In this document: one piece after another, positions 26,977 to 35,137 of the stretch | Layout of the letters: each line of letters opens with the position of its first letter | Numbering within the stretch: position 1 is the stretch's first letter | DNA from: Wenzhouxiangella sp. AB-CW3 | GTDB lineage: Bacteria > Pseudomonadota > Gammaproteobacteria > Xanthomonadales > Wenzhouxiangellaceae | Assembly: GCF_014725735.1 (NCBI RefSeq) | Contig: NZ_CP061368.1 | Span: 3,611,225-3,675,224 of the forward strand | DNA: 64,000 bases | Direction of reading: 5' to 3' | Notes under the pieces: generated by a model | Told to the model about the DNA's origin: nothing | The model's input: only the letters and a program-made list of their open reading frames with translations | Database searches by the model: none | Translations under genes and position numbers: made by a program

Positions 26977-29900
26977 ATGACCCGCAAAACATCCATTACC
27001 CTGTGTGCCCTGTTGCTGGCCGGCTTGATTGTCATATCGTCGGTTCAAGCCGACGACACCCGGCTGCTACGCCAGCCGGCCATTTCGGCCGACCACATTG
27101 CTTTCGTCTACGCCGGCGACCTCTGGCTTGCCGAGCGCGACGGCAGCAACCCCCGTCGCCTGACCTCCAGCGAGGCCGAAGAAAACAACCCCCATTTTTC
27201 GCCCGACGGCCGCTACATCGCTTTTGCCGGCCACTACGAAGGCAACGCCGACGTGCATGTCATTTCGGTCGATGGGGGGCAGCCGCAACGCCTGACCTGG
27301 CACCCGGGCGACGACATCCCGGTCGGCTGGAGCGCCGACGGCAGCGCCGTGGCGTTCGCTTCGCGCCGGGAAACCGACCACGGCCGGTCGGCCCAGCTGT
27401 TCCATGTGCCCGTCGACGGTGGCGCACCGGTCCGGCAGATGGAAGCGCGCTTTTTCCGCGGCCGCTGGGACGCGTCGGGCGACCGACTGGCCTACATCGA
27501 TTTCGGTCCGGCCTACAACGGGCTGTATGGCGGCAATGCCGGCTGGCGGGGATACCGCGGCGGCACAACACCATCGATCAGGATTCTCGAGCCCGAAAGC
27601 GGGGAGGTCAGCGCCATCCCCGGGGAACGGGTCAACGACATTCTCCCCTTCTGGCTCGACGACCAGGTCGTCTTCGTGTCCGACCGTGAAGACCAGCGCT
27701 TCAACCTGTTCCGCTTCGACCCGGCCGGCAATGATCTCGAGCAGCTGACCGAGCAGGAGGACTGGGACATCCGCTGGGCCGCGGGCCATACTCAGAGCGT
27801 GATCTTCGAGGCCGGAGGGCGCCTGCACAAACTCGACCTGGCCAATGGCGAACAACAGACCCTGACCATCCACATTCAGCCTGACCTGCCGCAGACCCGG
27901 CCGGGCTGGAAGAACGTGCGCGGCAACATCGAGCAGGCCGGGCTGTCGCCCAACGGCAAGCGTGCCCTGATCACGGCCCGCGGCGAGGTCTTTACCGTAC
28001 CGGTGGAAGACGGCTCGACGCGCAACCTCACCCGCACCGACGGGGTGCGGGAATACACTGCGCTGTGGTCGCCTGATGGCGAAGAGATTGCCTGGGTTGT
28101 CGAGTCCCGGGAGGGCCAGACCCTTGTCGTGACCGACCAGCGCGGCATGGGTGATGCTCGCGAATACGAACTGGGGCCGGACTTCTATCGACTGCAGGCC
28201 TGGGATGCCGACAATGGCCGCATCGTGTTCACCGACAATCTTCTCGGCCTGCACGCAATCAGCCTGGATGACGGCCAGGTCACCGAGATCGACCGCCAGT
28301 CGCGTCAGGGGGGTTACGATGTCGCGCTGTCGCCAGACGGCCAGTGGCTGGCCTATACCCGCCGCGCCAGCAACTATTTCAGAGACCTGGTGCTCTATCA
28401 CTTCGATGACGAGCGCTCGGTCACCGTGACCGATGGCATGGCCGACGTGGCCTCGCCGGCATTCAGTCGCGACGGCAAATTTCTCTATCTGGCCGCATCG
28501 ACCAACAGCGGTCCGCGCCAGTTTTCGCTGGACATGTCCAGCCAGGAGCGACCGTACCGCGCCGGGCTGTATGCCCTGGTGCTCGAGGCCGACGGCGAGT
28601 CGCCACTGGCCCCGCGCACCGGCGACGAGGAAGCCGGGAGCGACACCAACAAGGACAATGACGACGCTGACGAAGCACGCGGCGTCAACATCGACCTGGA
28701 CGGACTGTTTTCCCGCAAGGTCGCCCTGCCGGTCGAGAAGGGCAACCATGGCAACCTGACTGTGGCCGCCGATGGCAGCCTGTACTGGATGCAGCGTGCC
28801 CAGCCAGGGGCGACGGTGGAGCCGCCGGGAGAGTCGGTGGTGCGTTATCACCGCCTCAGGCGCTTCGACTTCGACGAACGCAGCGCCAGCCGGGTCTACT
28901 CCGGCCTGCAGAGCTATAACATGAGCGCGGGCGGGGAACATGTCCTGGTTCGCCGCGACAACGGCCAGCTGGCCGTGGGCCGCACCGGCGACCGCCTCAG
29001 TCCGGATAATCTCGATCTGTCGGGCCTGCGCATGCACGTCGATCCGCGCGCCGAATGGGCACAGATCTTCGACGAGGGCTGGCGCTTCCAGCGCGACTAT
29101 TTCTACGCGGAAAACCTGCATGGACTGGACTGGGACGCTGTCTATGAACAGTATCGTCCCCTGCTCGACCATGTCGGGCGACGCGAGGACCTCAACGACC
29201 TGATGGTCGAGATGATTGCCGAACTCATGGCCGGCCACAACCGGGTCAGTGGCGGCGATGTTCATCGGCCCAACGGACCCAGCGGCGGCCTGCTCGGCGC
29301 CAACTTCAGCGTCGCCAACAACCGCTGGCGCATCGATCGCATCTACACCGGCGAAGCCTGGAACCCCTTTGTCGACAGCCCGCTGGCCAAGCCCGGTCAG
29401 AGCGCCCGGGAAGGCGAGTACATCCTGGCCATCGATGGTCGCGACCTGAGTGCATCGGACAACCTGTTTGCCCGCCTGCAGGACACCGCCGGCAAGCAGA
29501 TCGTGCTGACCGTCGGGCCCGACGCCGGGGGCGATGATGCCCGCGAAATCGTGGTCGAGCCGGTGTCCTCGGAAAACGGCATGCGTCTGTGGCACTGGGT
29601 CGAGAAGAATCGCCGCCTGGTCGACGAAGCCACCGATGGACGGGTCGGTTACATCTACCTGCCCAACACCGCCGGCCCGGGCTACACCTTCTTCAACCGC
29701 ATGTTCCATGCCCAGCTTGACCGCGAAGCCCTGATCATCGACGAACGCGCCAACGGGGGCGGCCAGGCGGCCAACTACATCGTCGAGGTTCTCAGCCGCC
29801 GTCATCTGTCGAACTGGGTCTATCGCCAGGGTGAAATGTCCACCACGCCCATGGGCGCGCTGCACGGACCAAAGCTGATGATGATCGACCAGGATGCCGG

Positions 29901-30249
29901 CTCGGGCGGCGACTTCCTGCCCTACGCCTTCCGCGAACTCGAGATCGGCCCGCTGCTGGGCACCCGCACCTGGGGCGGCCTGATCGGCATCTTTTCCAAT
30001 CCCCCGTTTGTCGATGGCGGCGTGATGACCGTGCCGCACTTCCGTTTTGTCGATGTCGACAACAACTGGTCGGTCGAGAACGAGGGCGTGGCCCCCGACA
30101 TTCATGTCGAGCTCGACCCGGCCGCGACCAACGCCGGGCGCGACAGCCAGCTCGAACGTGCCATCGAGGAAATCCTGGACATGCTCGAGGACTACCGGGA
30201 CGATATTCCGCGCGAAGCCCCGCCCCTGCCGACCCGGCCGGGGCACTGA
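26977..30249 (+). CDS. Tricorn-like S41 protease with signal peptide
   Basis: A 1090-residue exported protease. After a signal peptide (ALLLAGLIVISSVQA) come two beta-propeller regions of WD40-like repeats (to about residue 690; for example HFSPDGRYIAFAG, WSPDGEEIAW). Next are a C1-type helical domain with MIAELMAGHNRV carrying the conserved His, a PDZ domain (about 760-860) and a C-terminal S41 core with the nucleophile S976 in AGSGGDFLPYAFRE. NEGVAPDIHVELDP supplies the conserved acidic residue. Tricorn enzymes degrade oligopeptides processively. Here the signal peptide suggests periplasmic action. A strong hairpin follows the stop. Confidence 0.93.
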   Translation: MTRKTSITLCALLLAGLIVISSVQADDTRLLRQPAISADHIAFVYAGDLWLAERDGSNPRRLTSSEAEENNPHFSPDGRYIAFAGHYEGNADVHVISVDGGQPQRLTWHPGDDIPVGWSADGSAVAFASRRETDHGRSAQLFHVPVDGGAPVRQMEARFFRGRWDASGDRLAYIDFGPAYNGLYGGNAGWRGYRGGTTPSIRILEPESGEVSAIPGERVNDILPFWLDDQVVFVSDREDQRFNLFRFDPAGNDLEQLTEQEDWDIRWAAGHTQSVIFEAGGRLHKLDLANGEQQTLTIHIQPDLPQTRPGWKNVRGNIEQAGLSPNGKRALITARGEVFTVPVEDGSTRNLTRTDGVREYTALWSPDGEEIAWVVESREGQTLVVTDQRGMGDAREYELGPDFYRLQAWDADNGRIVFTDNLLGLHAISLDDGQVTEIDRQSRQGGYDVALSPDGQWLAYTRRASNYFRDLVLYHFDDERSVTVTDGMADVASPAFSRDGKFLYLAASTNSGPRQFSLDMSSQERPYRAGLYALVLEADGESPLAPRTGDEEAGSDTNKDNDDADEARGVNIDLDGLFSRKVALPVEKGNHGNLTVAADGSLYWMQRAQPGATVEPPGESVVRYHRLRRFDFDERSASRVYSGLQSYNMSAGGEHVLVRRDNGQLAVGRTGDRLSPDNLDLSGLRMHVDPRAEWAQIFDEGWRFQRDYFYAENLHGLDWDAVYEQYRPLLDHVGRREDLNDLMVEMIAELMAGHNRVSGGDVHRPNGPSGGLLGANFSVANNRWRIDRIYTGEAWNPFVDSPLAKPGQSAREGEYILAIDGRDLSASDNLFARLQDTAGKQIVLTVGPDAGGDDAREIVVEPVSSENGMRLWHWVEKNRRLVDEATDGRVGYIYLPNTAGPGYTFFNRMFHAQLDREALIIDERANGGGQAANYIVEVLSRRHLSNWVYRQGEMSTTPMGALHGPKLMMIDQDAGSGGDFLPYAFRELEIGPLLGTRTWGGLIGIFSNPPFVDGGVMTVPHFRFVDVDNNWSVENEGVAPDIHVELDPAATNAGRDSQLERAIEEILDMLEDYRDDIPREAPPLPTRPGH

Positions 30250-30257
30250 GCCCGATA

Positions 30258-30296
30258 CCGGAGCGAACGGCCGCCCTCCCTGGCCGTTCGCTCCGG
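30258..30296 (+). terminator. Hairpin terminator after tricorn-like gene
   Basis: CCGGAGCGAACGGCC and its exact complement form a 15 bp perfect stem with a nine-base loop, followed by GTCCTTT. The T-tract is short but the stem is very stable. It separates the protease gene from the nrdAB leader. Confidence 0.75.
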
Positions 30297-30328
30297 GTCC
30301 TTTGCCTGCCCCGGGCAATTCAGAGGAC

Positions 30329-30395
30329 TTGACCGAATCCCGCCCCTGGCCCAATATATGGGCACCACGGTGCCCCAGAACACAAGATATGGGGC
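30329..30395 (+). promoter_or_regulatory. nrdAB promoter with two NrdR-like boxes
   Basis: TTGACC (30329-30334) is a plausible -35, with an AT-rich AATATAT about 18 bases downstream as -10. Two 16-base sites resembling the NrdR consensus ACACwATATATwGTGT are seen: GCCCAATATATGGGCA (30349-30364) over the -10, and ACACAAGATATGGGGC (30380-30395, about 12 of 16 matches). Their starts are 31 bp apart, three helical turns, which is the known spacing of NrdR box pairs. The second box overlaps the first hairpin of the cobalamin riboswitch. Repression by NrdR is inferred. Confidence 0.55.
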
Positions 30396-30552
30396 TAAGA
30401 GGGAATTCGGTGCCGATGGCCAGCCCATCCATTCCGAAGCTGTCCCCGCAACTGTAGGCGGCGAGCCCGCCGGACCCACACGCCACTGGTGGTCGCACCG
30501 GGAAGGCGGTCCGGACCCGGGCCATGACCCGCAAGCCAGGAAACCTGCCGTG
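30366..30552 (+). ncRNA. Cobalamin (B12) riboswitch upstream of nrdA
   Basis: Conserved blocks of the cobalamin aptamer occur in order: GGTGCCCC; AAGAGGGAATTCGGTG; GCTGTCCCCGCAACTGTA; and GCAAGCCAGGAAACCTGCC. The outer stem P1 pairs CACGG (30366-30370) with CCGTG (30548-30552), and P2 pairs GCCCC with GGGGC. Downstream, 30569-30586 and 30585-30617 contain GC-rich hairpins that may act as the expression platform; no T-tract is present. Controlling a B12-independent class Ia reductase with B12 makes sense where a B12-dependent class II enzyme (NrdJ) exists elsewhere in the genome. That is known from other bacteria. Confidence 0.88.
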
Positions 30553-30674
30553 GCGCATGCAACAGCAACCGGGCGGGGCCTCCCGGCGGCGGTGGATTGC
30601 GGCTCGTCAATGCCGCCAGTCCTTCCGACCCCATGAGCCAACCCCGCCTCCGAAAGACTGCAACGGAGGATTGT

Positions 30675-32543
30675 ATGAACCAGTTGGCTTCCGCGCTGAC
30701 CCCGCCGAGCACCGAACGTGCCCGTCGTGCCCCTGTTCCCGCTCCGCTGGGACCCCGCCCCGCACCCGAATCACTGCGCCTCGATCCCCGCGGCGACGAG
30801 CGCCTGACCGCCTTCGGACTGCAGACGCTCAAGGACCGCTACCTGCTGCCCGGCGAAACGCCGCAGGACATGTTCGCCCGGGTCGCCTGCGCCTATGCCG
30901 ACGACGCCGAACACGCCCAGCGCCTGTACGATTACATGTCGCGCCTGTGGTTCATGCCGGCCACGCCCATCCTGTCCAATGGCGGGACCCGGCGTGGCCT
31001 GCCGATCTCCTGTTTCCTCAACTCGGTGTCGGATTCGCTCGAAGGCATTGTCGGCACCTGGAACGAAAACGTCTGGCTGGCCGCCAACGGGGGTGGCATC
31101 GGCACCTACTGGGGCCAGGTCCGTTCGATTGGTGAGCAGGTCAAAGGCAGCGGCCAGACATCGGGCATCATGCCCTTCGTGCACGTCATGGACGGACTGA
31201 CACTGGCCATCTCCCAGGGCTCGCTCAGGCGCGGGTCGGCCGCCGTGTATCTCGACATTCACCATCCCGAGATCGAGGAGTTCCTGGAAATTCGCAAGCC
31301 CTCGGGCGACTTCAACCGCAAGGCGCTGAACCTGCACCACGGCATCAATGTCACCGACGAGTTCATGCAGGCGGTCACCGATGGCCGGGAATTCGGCCTC
31401 AGGAGCCCGAAAACCGGCGAGGTGCTGCGCCATGTCGATGCCCGCAGCCTGTGGCAACGCATCCTGGAGACCCGCCTGCAGACCGGCGAGCCCTACCTGC
31501 TGTTCATCGACACGGTCAACCGCGACATGGCCGCGCACCAGAAGTCGCTGGGCCTGAAGGTCTCGACCTCCAACCTGTGCTCGGAGATCACCCTGCCCAC
31601 CGGAACCGATACCGATGGCCAGGAGCGAACCGCCGTATGCTGCCTGTCATCACTCAACATCGAGACCTGGGATCAGTGGCATGGCGACGATGACTTCATC
31701 GAGGATGTCGCCCGCTTTCTCGACAACGTGCTCACGCATTTCATCGAGTCGGCGCCCGAGCAGATGGCGCGTGCCCACTACTCTGCACTTCGGGAGCGCT
31801 CGATCGGACTGGGCGTCATGGGCTTCCATTCCTTTCTTCAGGCGCGCGGCATTCCCCTGGAATCGGCACCGGCCAAGTCCTGGAACCTGAAGATCTTCCG
31901 TCATATCCGCTCGGCCATGGATGCCGCATCGACTGCCCTGGCCGAGGAACGTGGCCCGTGCCCGGATGCGCTGGCCGCCGGCGCCCGTGAACGCTTCAGT
32001 CACAAGCTCGCCATCGCGCCGACGGCCTCGATATCCATCATCTGCGGCGGCGTCAGCGCCTGCATCGAGCCGGCACCGGCCAACATCTACACGCACAAGA
32101 CCCTGTCGGGATCATTCACCGTGCGCAACCGCCACCTGCAGACGCTGCTGGCCGAGCGCGGGCAGGACACACCGGACACCTGGGCATCGATTCTCGAGCA
32201 CGAGGGTTCGGTGCAACACCTGGACTGCCTGGACGAAGACGAGAAGCTGGTGTTTCGCACCGCCTTCGAGATCGATCAGCGCTGGATCATCGAACTGGCC
32301 GCCGATCGCGCACCGCTGATCTGCCAGAGCCAGTCGCTGAACCTGTTCCTGCCGGGCAACATCGACAAATGGGACCTGCACATGCTGCACTGGTCGGCCT
32401 GGAAGCGCGGCATAAAGAGCCTGTACTACTGCCGCTCAAAGGCCATTCAGCGCGCCGGCTTTGCCGGCCAGCTCGGTGCCGCCGAACACACCGGTGGCCA
32501 GCAGCCGGCCACCGACTACGAGGAGTGCCTGGCATGTCAGTGA
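30675..32543 (+). CDS. nrdA: Ribonucleotide reductase class Ia alpha subunit
   Basis: Large subunit of aerobic ribonucleotide reductase, 622 residues. Active-site residues are in place: C113 in PISCFLNSV, N300-C302-E304 in STSNLCSEI (thiyl radical cysteine), C323 in VCCLSSLN, the radical-transfer pair YY in IKSLYYCRSKA and the redox-active C-terminal CLAC. It is shorter than the E. coli enzyme and begins with a proline-rich stretch, with no N-terminal ATP-cone, so dATP activity control at this site seems absent. Start ATG 30675 has GGAGGA upstream. It overlaps nrdB by 10 bp and lies behind the B12 riboswitch. Confidence 0.94.
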   Translation: MNQLASALTPPSTERARRAPVPAPLGPRPAPESLRLDPRGDERLTAFGLQTLKDRYLLPGETPQDMFARVACAYADDAEHAQRLYDYMSRLWFMPATPILSNGGTRRGLPISCFLNSVSDSLEGIVGTWNENVWLAANGGGIGTYWGQVRSIGEQVKGSGQTSGIMPFVHVMDGLTLAISQGSLRRGSAAVYLDIHHPEIEEFLEIRKPSGDFNRKALNLHHGINVTDEFMQAVTDGREFGLRSPKTGEVLRHVDARSLWQRILETRLQTGEPYLLFIDTVNRDMAAHQKSLGLKVSTSNLCSEITLPTGTDTDGQERTAVCCLSSLNIETWDQWHGDDDFIEDVARFLDNVLTHFIESAPEQMARAHYSALRERSIGLGVMGFHSFLQARGIPLESAPAKSWNLKIFRHIRSAMDAASTALAEERGPCPDALAAGARERFSHKLAIAPTASISIICGGVSACIEPAPANIYTHKTLSGSFTVRNRHLQTLLAERGQDTPDTWASILEHEGSVQHLDCLDEDEKLVFRTAFEIDQRWIIELAADRAPLICQSQSLNLFLPGNIDKWDLHMLHWSAWKRGIKSLYYCRSKAIQRAGFAGQLGAAEHTGGQQPATDYEECLACQ

Positions 32544-33631
32544 TCGACCCCAACACCAATCCACGCAAGCTGCTCGGTACCGGCCGGGTCGGCCTGCTCG
32601 AGTCGACCGGCACCTACGATGTCGAACGCTACGGCTGGGCCTACGAATTCTGGAAACGCCAGCAGCAGACCCACTGGATGGGCGAGGAAGTACCGCTGGG
32701 CGATGACATCAAGGACTGGACCGGCGATCGCCTGAGCGAGGCAGAACGCTCGCTGCTCACACAGGTGTTCCGTTTCTTCACTCAGTCCGATGTGGAAGTT
32801 TCGGACAACTACATGAAGCGCTACATCCCGATCTTCCAGCCACTGGAAATCCAGATGATGATGGCCGCGTTCACCAACATGGAAACCGTGCACATCGACG
32901 CCTACGCCCTGCTGCTCAAGACCCTGGGCATGCCGCAGACCGAGTTCGAGGCGTTTCGCGATTACCGGCAGATGAAGGCCAAGGCCGACTACATGCAGAC
33001 CTTCGGCGTCGACACGGTTGCCGACGTCTCGCGCACGCTGGCCATGTTCGGTGCATTTACCGAGGGCATGAGCCTGTTTGCCAGCTTCGCCATGCTGCTC
33101 AATTTCCCGCGCTTCAACAAGATGAAGGGCATGGGCCAGATCGTGAGCTGGTCGGTACGCGACGAGTCGCTGCACTGCGAGGGCGTGATCCGGCTGTTTC
33201 ATGAATGGAACCGTGAAACCGGCGCCCTGACCGCGGCAGTGCGCGATGACATCATTGACGTCGCCCGAACCATGGTATGCCTGGAAGAAAACTTTGTCGA
33301 TCTCGCTTTCGAACTGGGCGATATCGAAGGCATGAGCGCCTATGACATCAAGCGCTACGTGCGCTATATCGCCGACTGGCGACTGGCCCAGCTCAAACTG
33401 CCCACCGTGTTCGGCTGTTTTGCGCAGGAAGAGGGCAGCTACCGCGCGCTGACGGCCCACCCCCTGCCCTGGCTGGTCGAGATTCTCAACGGCGTGGAGT
33501 TTGCCAACTTCTTCGAGCAGCGAGCCACCGAGTACGCCAAGGCAGCAACCCGCGGGCACTGGGACGGTGAACAGGGGGTCTGGTCGATGTTCGATCAGAT
33601 GCACCGGCGCGCCCCGCACTCCACGACCTAA
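32534..33631 (+). CDS. nrdB: Ribonucleotide reductase class Ia beta subunit
   Basis: Radical-generating small subunit, 365 residues. The diiron/tyrosyl-radical motif is seen as E117, H120 and Y124 in NMETVHIDAYALLL, matching the E-x2-H-x3-Y of E. coli NrdB. A second ligand set lies in SWSVRDESLHCEGVIRLF. The presence of Y124 supports a classic tyrosyl-radical class Ia enzyme rather than a radical-free or Mn/Fe type. No ATP-cone is fused at the N-terminus either. The start overlaps the end of nrdA by 10 bp, so the two are coupled. The stop codon TAA is directly abutted by a MITE-like element. Confidence 0.95.
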   Translation: MSVIDPNTNPRKLLGTGRVGLLESTGTYDVERYGWAYEFWKRQQQTHWMGEEVPLGDDIKDWTGDRLSEAERSLLTQVFRFFTQSDVEVSDNYMKRYIPIFQPLEIQMMMAAFTNMETVHIDAYALLLKTLGMPQTEFEAFRDYRQMKAKADYMQTFGVDTVADVSRTLAMFGAFTEGMSLFASFAMLLNFPRFNKMKGMGQIVSWSVRDESLHCEGVIRLFHEWNRETGALTAAVRDDIIDVARTMVCLEENFVDLAFELGDIEGMSAYDIKRYVRYIADWRLAQLKLPTVFGCFAQEEGSYRALTAHPLPWLVEILNGVEFANFFEQRATEYAKAATRGHWDGEQGVWSMFDQMHRRAPHSTT

Positions 33632-33973
33632 GGGAGCCTCTGAATAACTCTGCGCGGGCGCGACGGGCCTTTGCGGGATGACCCGGTGTGGCTTCGGCGA
33701 GCGCCGTTTCGTGCCAGGTGCGATTTGCCGAAGGCAAGAAGCGCCTGCGTAAGAAACGATTAGCGCGTGTGGTTTGGTCATTCCAAATGAGCGAGTCCAA
33801 ACGCAGCGGGTCGCCCGCAAAGGCCCGTCCCATTCGGGTTTCGCCTCAAAAGCCGCATCTCGCGCGCTGCGCCCCTCGGCCGTAGCTACGGCTACTGTCA
33901 CTCGGGTCGCACCACACGATCTACGGCTTTTGAGACAGAAACGCGCTCCGCGCAGAGTTATTCAGAGGCTCCC
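33632..33973. mobile_element. MITE-like element 3 at nrdB stop
   Basis: A 342 bp non-coding element with terminal inverted repeats. Both ends read inward as GGGAGCCTCTGAATAACTCT and match for about 26 bases. TAA occurs immediately outside both ends (33629-33631 and 33974-33976), as expected of a 3 bp target duplication. The left TAA is the stop codon of nrdB. The interior contains a strong hairpin around CGGCCGTAGCTACGGC-like sequence but no protein gene. The end sequence and short TA-rich duplication recall IS5-superfamily ends, which is inference. It may act as a transcript end for nrdAB. Confidence 0.75.
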
Positions 33974-34126
33974 TAAGTTGAATCGCAGCGGTTTTCATGG
34001 TCTATTGCGATAAGCGTGTCTGAACAGTCGCATGCCTGCCCGGTCAAAAGAATGAGCCGGGGCCTGCAGGCAATCCGTCTGCACTCAGGCACGGCACAAT
34101 GCCCAAACCCCAAGGAGGCACTTGTC

Positions 34127-34633
34127 ATGCTGATTCGAAATCTGACCCTGTTGTCCCTGTTGCTCCCATGTCTGCTACTGGCCACAAGCGTGGCGGCCGA
34201 AAGCGATGAACGGGTCGAGGTGGCGTTTGCCGAAACGGATCGCTATACCGATGCCGGCAATCGTCCACGCGATCACGAGCGCAACCTCGATCGGCTCGAG
34301 TCCTTTCTGGTCGAGGCCGTAGAAAGCTGCCTGCCCGAAGGAGAACGTGTGGCCATTCAGGTGCTGGATGTCGACCTGGCCGGCCGCTACGAGTGGTGGC
34401 ACCACCCGGATGGTGTGCGGGTCATGCGCGATGTCGACTTCCCGCGACTCAAGATCGAGTACACCCACTACGGCAGCGACGGCGACATGATTGACGAGCA
34501 GCAGCACTGGATTCGCGACATGAACTACCTCAGGCAGGGTGCCCGCCGCTCCGACTGGGATGCCCTGAGCCATGAACGACGCATGATCCGCCGTTGGGCC
34601 GACGAGCAGTTCTGTCGCCGGACGGATCGCTGA
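34127..34633 (+). CDS. DUF3016 exported protein
   Basis: A 168-residue protein with a signal peptide (LLSLLLPCLLLATSVAA). The mature part fits DUF3016: VEVAFAETDRYTDAGNRPRDHERNLDRLESFLVEAV, then RVAIQVLDVDLAGRYEWW, then DVDFPRLKIEYTHYGSDGDMI. It is predicted periplasmic; no function has been assigned to this family. ATG 34127 follows CAAGGAGG at good spacing. The stop overlaps the start of the next exported protein (TGATG), so the two are translationally coupled. The stretch 33977-34126 before it holds no other feature that I can support. Confidence 0.85.
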   Translation: MLIRNLTLLSLLLPCLLLATSVAAESDERVEVAFAETDRYTDAGNRPRDHERNLDRLESFLVEAVESCLPEGERVAIQVLDVDLAGRYEWWHHPDGVRVMRDVDFPRLKIEYTHYGSDGDMIDEQQHWIRDMNYLRQGARRSDWDALSHERRMIRRWADEQFCRRTDR

Positions 34634-35058
34634 TGCGATACGTCATCTTCTGTCTGATGCTGCTGGCATCGGCCGCCACGGCGGCCGATGCCGACACTCG
34701 ATCGCAACTCGGCAGTTTGCTCGACACTTTCCTGGCAGGCGCCGGCAGCGACCCCGCGGTGCATGAGCGGTTCTGGGCCGAGGATCTGGTCTACACCAGT
34801 TCCGACGGCACACGTTTCGGCAAGTCGGACATTCTCGGCAGCCTGTCGGAAAACGAGCCCGACGCCGATGACGCGCCCCGATACTCGGCACGCGATGTGG
34901 ACATCCGGGTATTCGACGAAGTGGCCACCCTGACCTTCACCCTCGTGGCCGATATGGGCAACGGCGAAGAGACCCGGTTTTACAACTCCGGGGTCTTCAG
35001 AAAGCATGAAGGCCAGTGGCGGGCTTTTCTCTGGCAGGCCACACGCGCCGCCGACTGA
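34633..35058 (+). CDS. Exported SnoaL/DUF4440-like protein
   Basis: A 141-residue exported protein with a signal peptide (MRYVIFCLMLLASAATAADA). The mature region looks like the cone-shaped NTF2/SnoaL fold used by DUF4440 proteins: LLDTFLAGAGSDPAVHERFWAEDLVYTSSDGTRFGKSDIL at the start and TRFYNSGVFRKHEGQWRAFLWQATR at the end. Such proteins may bind small ligands or catalyse steroid-isomerase-like steps; no active-site assignment is possible here. It is coupled to the DUF3016 gene through a one-base stop/start overlap. Confidence 0.75.
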   Translation: MRYVIFCLMLLASAATAADADTRSQLGSLLDTFLAGAGSDPAVHERFWAEDLVYTSSDGTRFGKSDILGSLSENEPDADDAPRYSARDVDIRVFDEVATLTFTLVADMGNGEETRFYNSGVFRKHEGQWRAFLWQATRAAD

Positions 35059-35137
35059 GCGCCATTTCACAGGCGGTTGCTGACTTGCTCACCCCGATCA
35101 TGCGATCATTCCGGGATCAGGATCAAAGGGGTGACCA

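Noticed and set aside
27067-30558. Very long open frame on the minus strand, antisense to the tricorn-like gene
   Set aside because: It mirrors the GC-rich codon pattern of the protease gene, has no family-like residues and also runs through the terminator; the plus-strand protein has clear domains.
30675-30680. Upstream start of nrdA at 30597
   Set aside because: It would lie in the riboswitch expression region; ATG 30675 has a strong GGAGGA site and the normal N-terminus.
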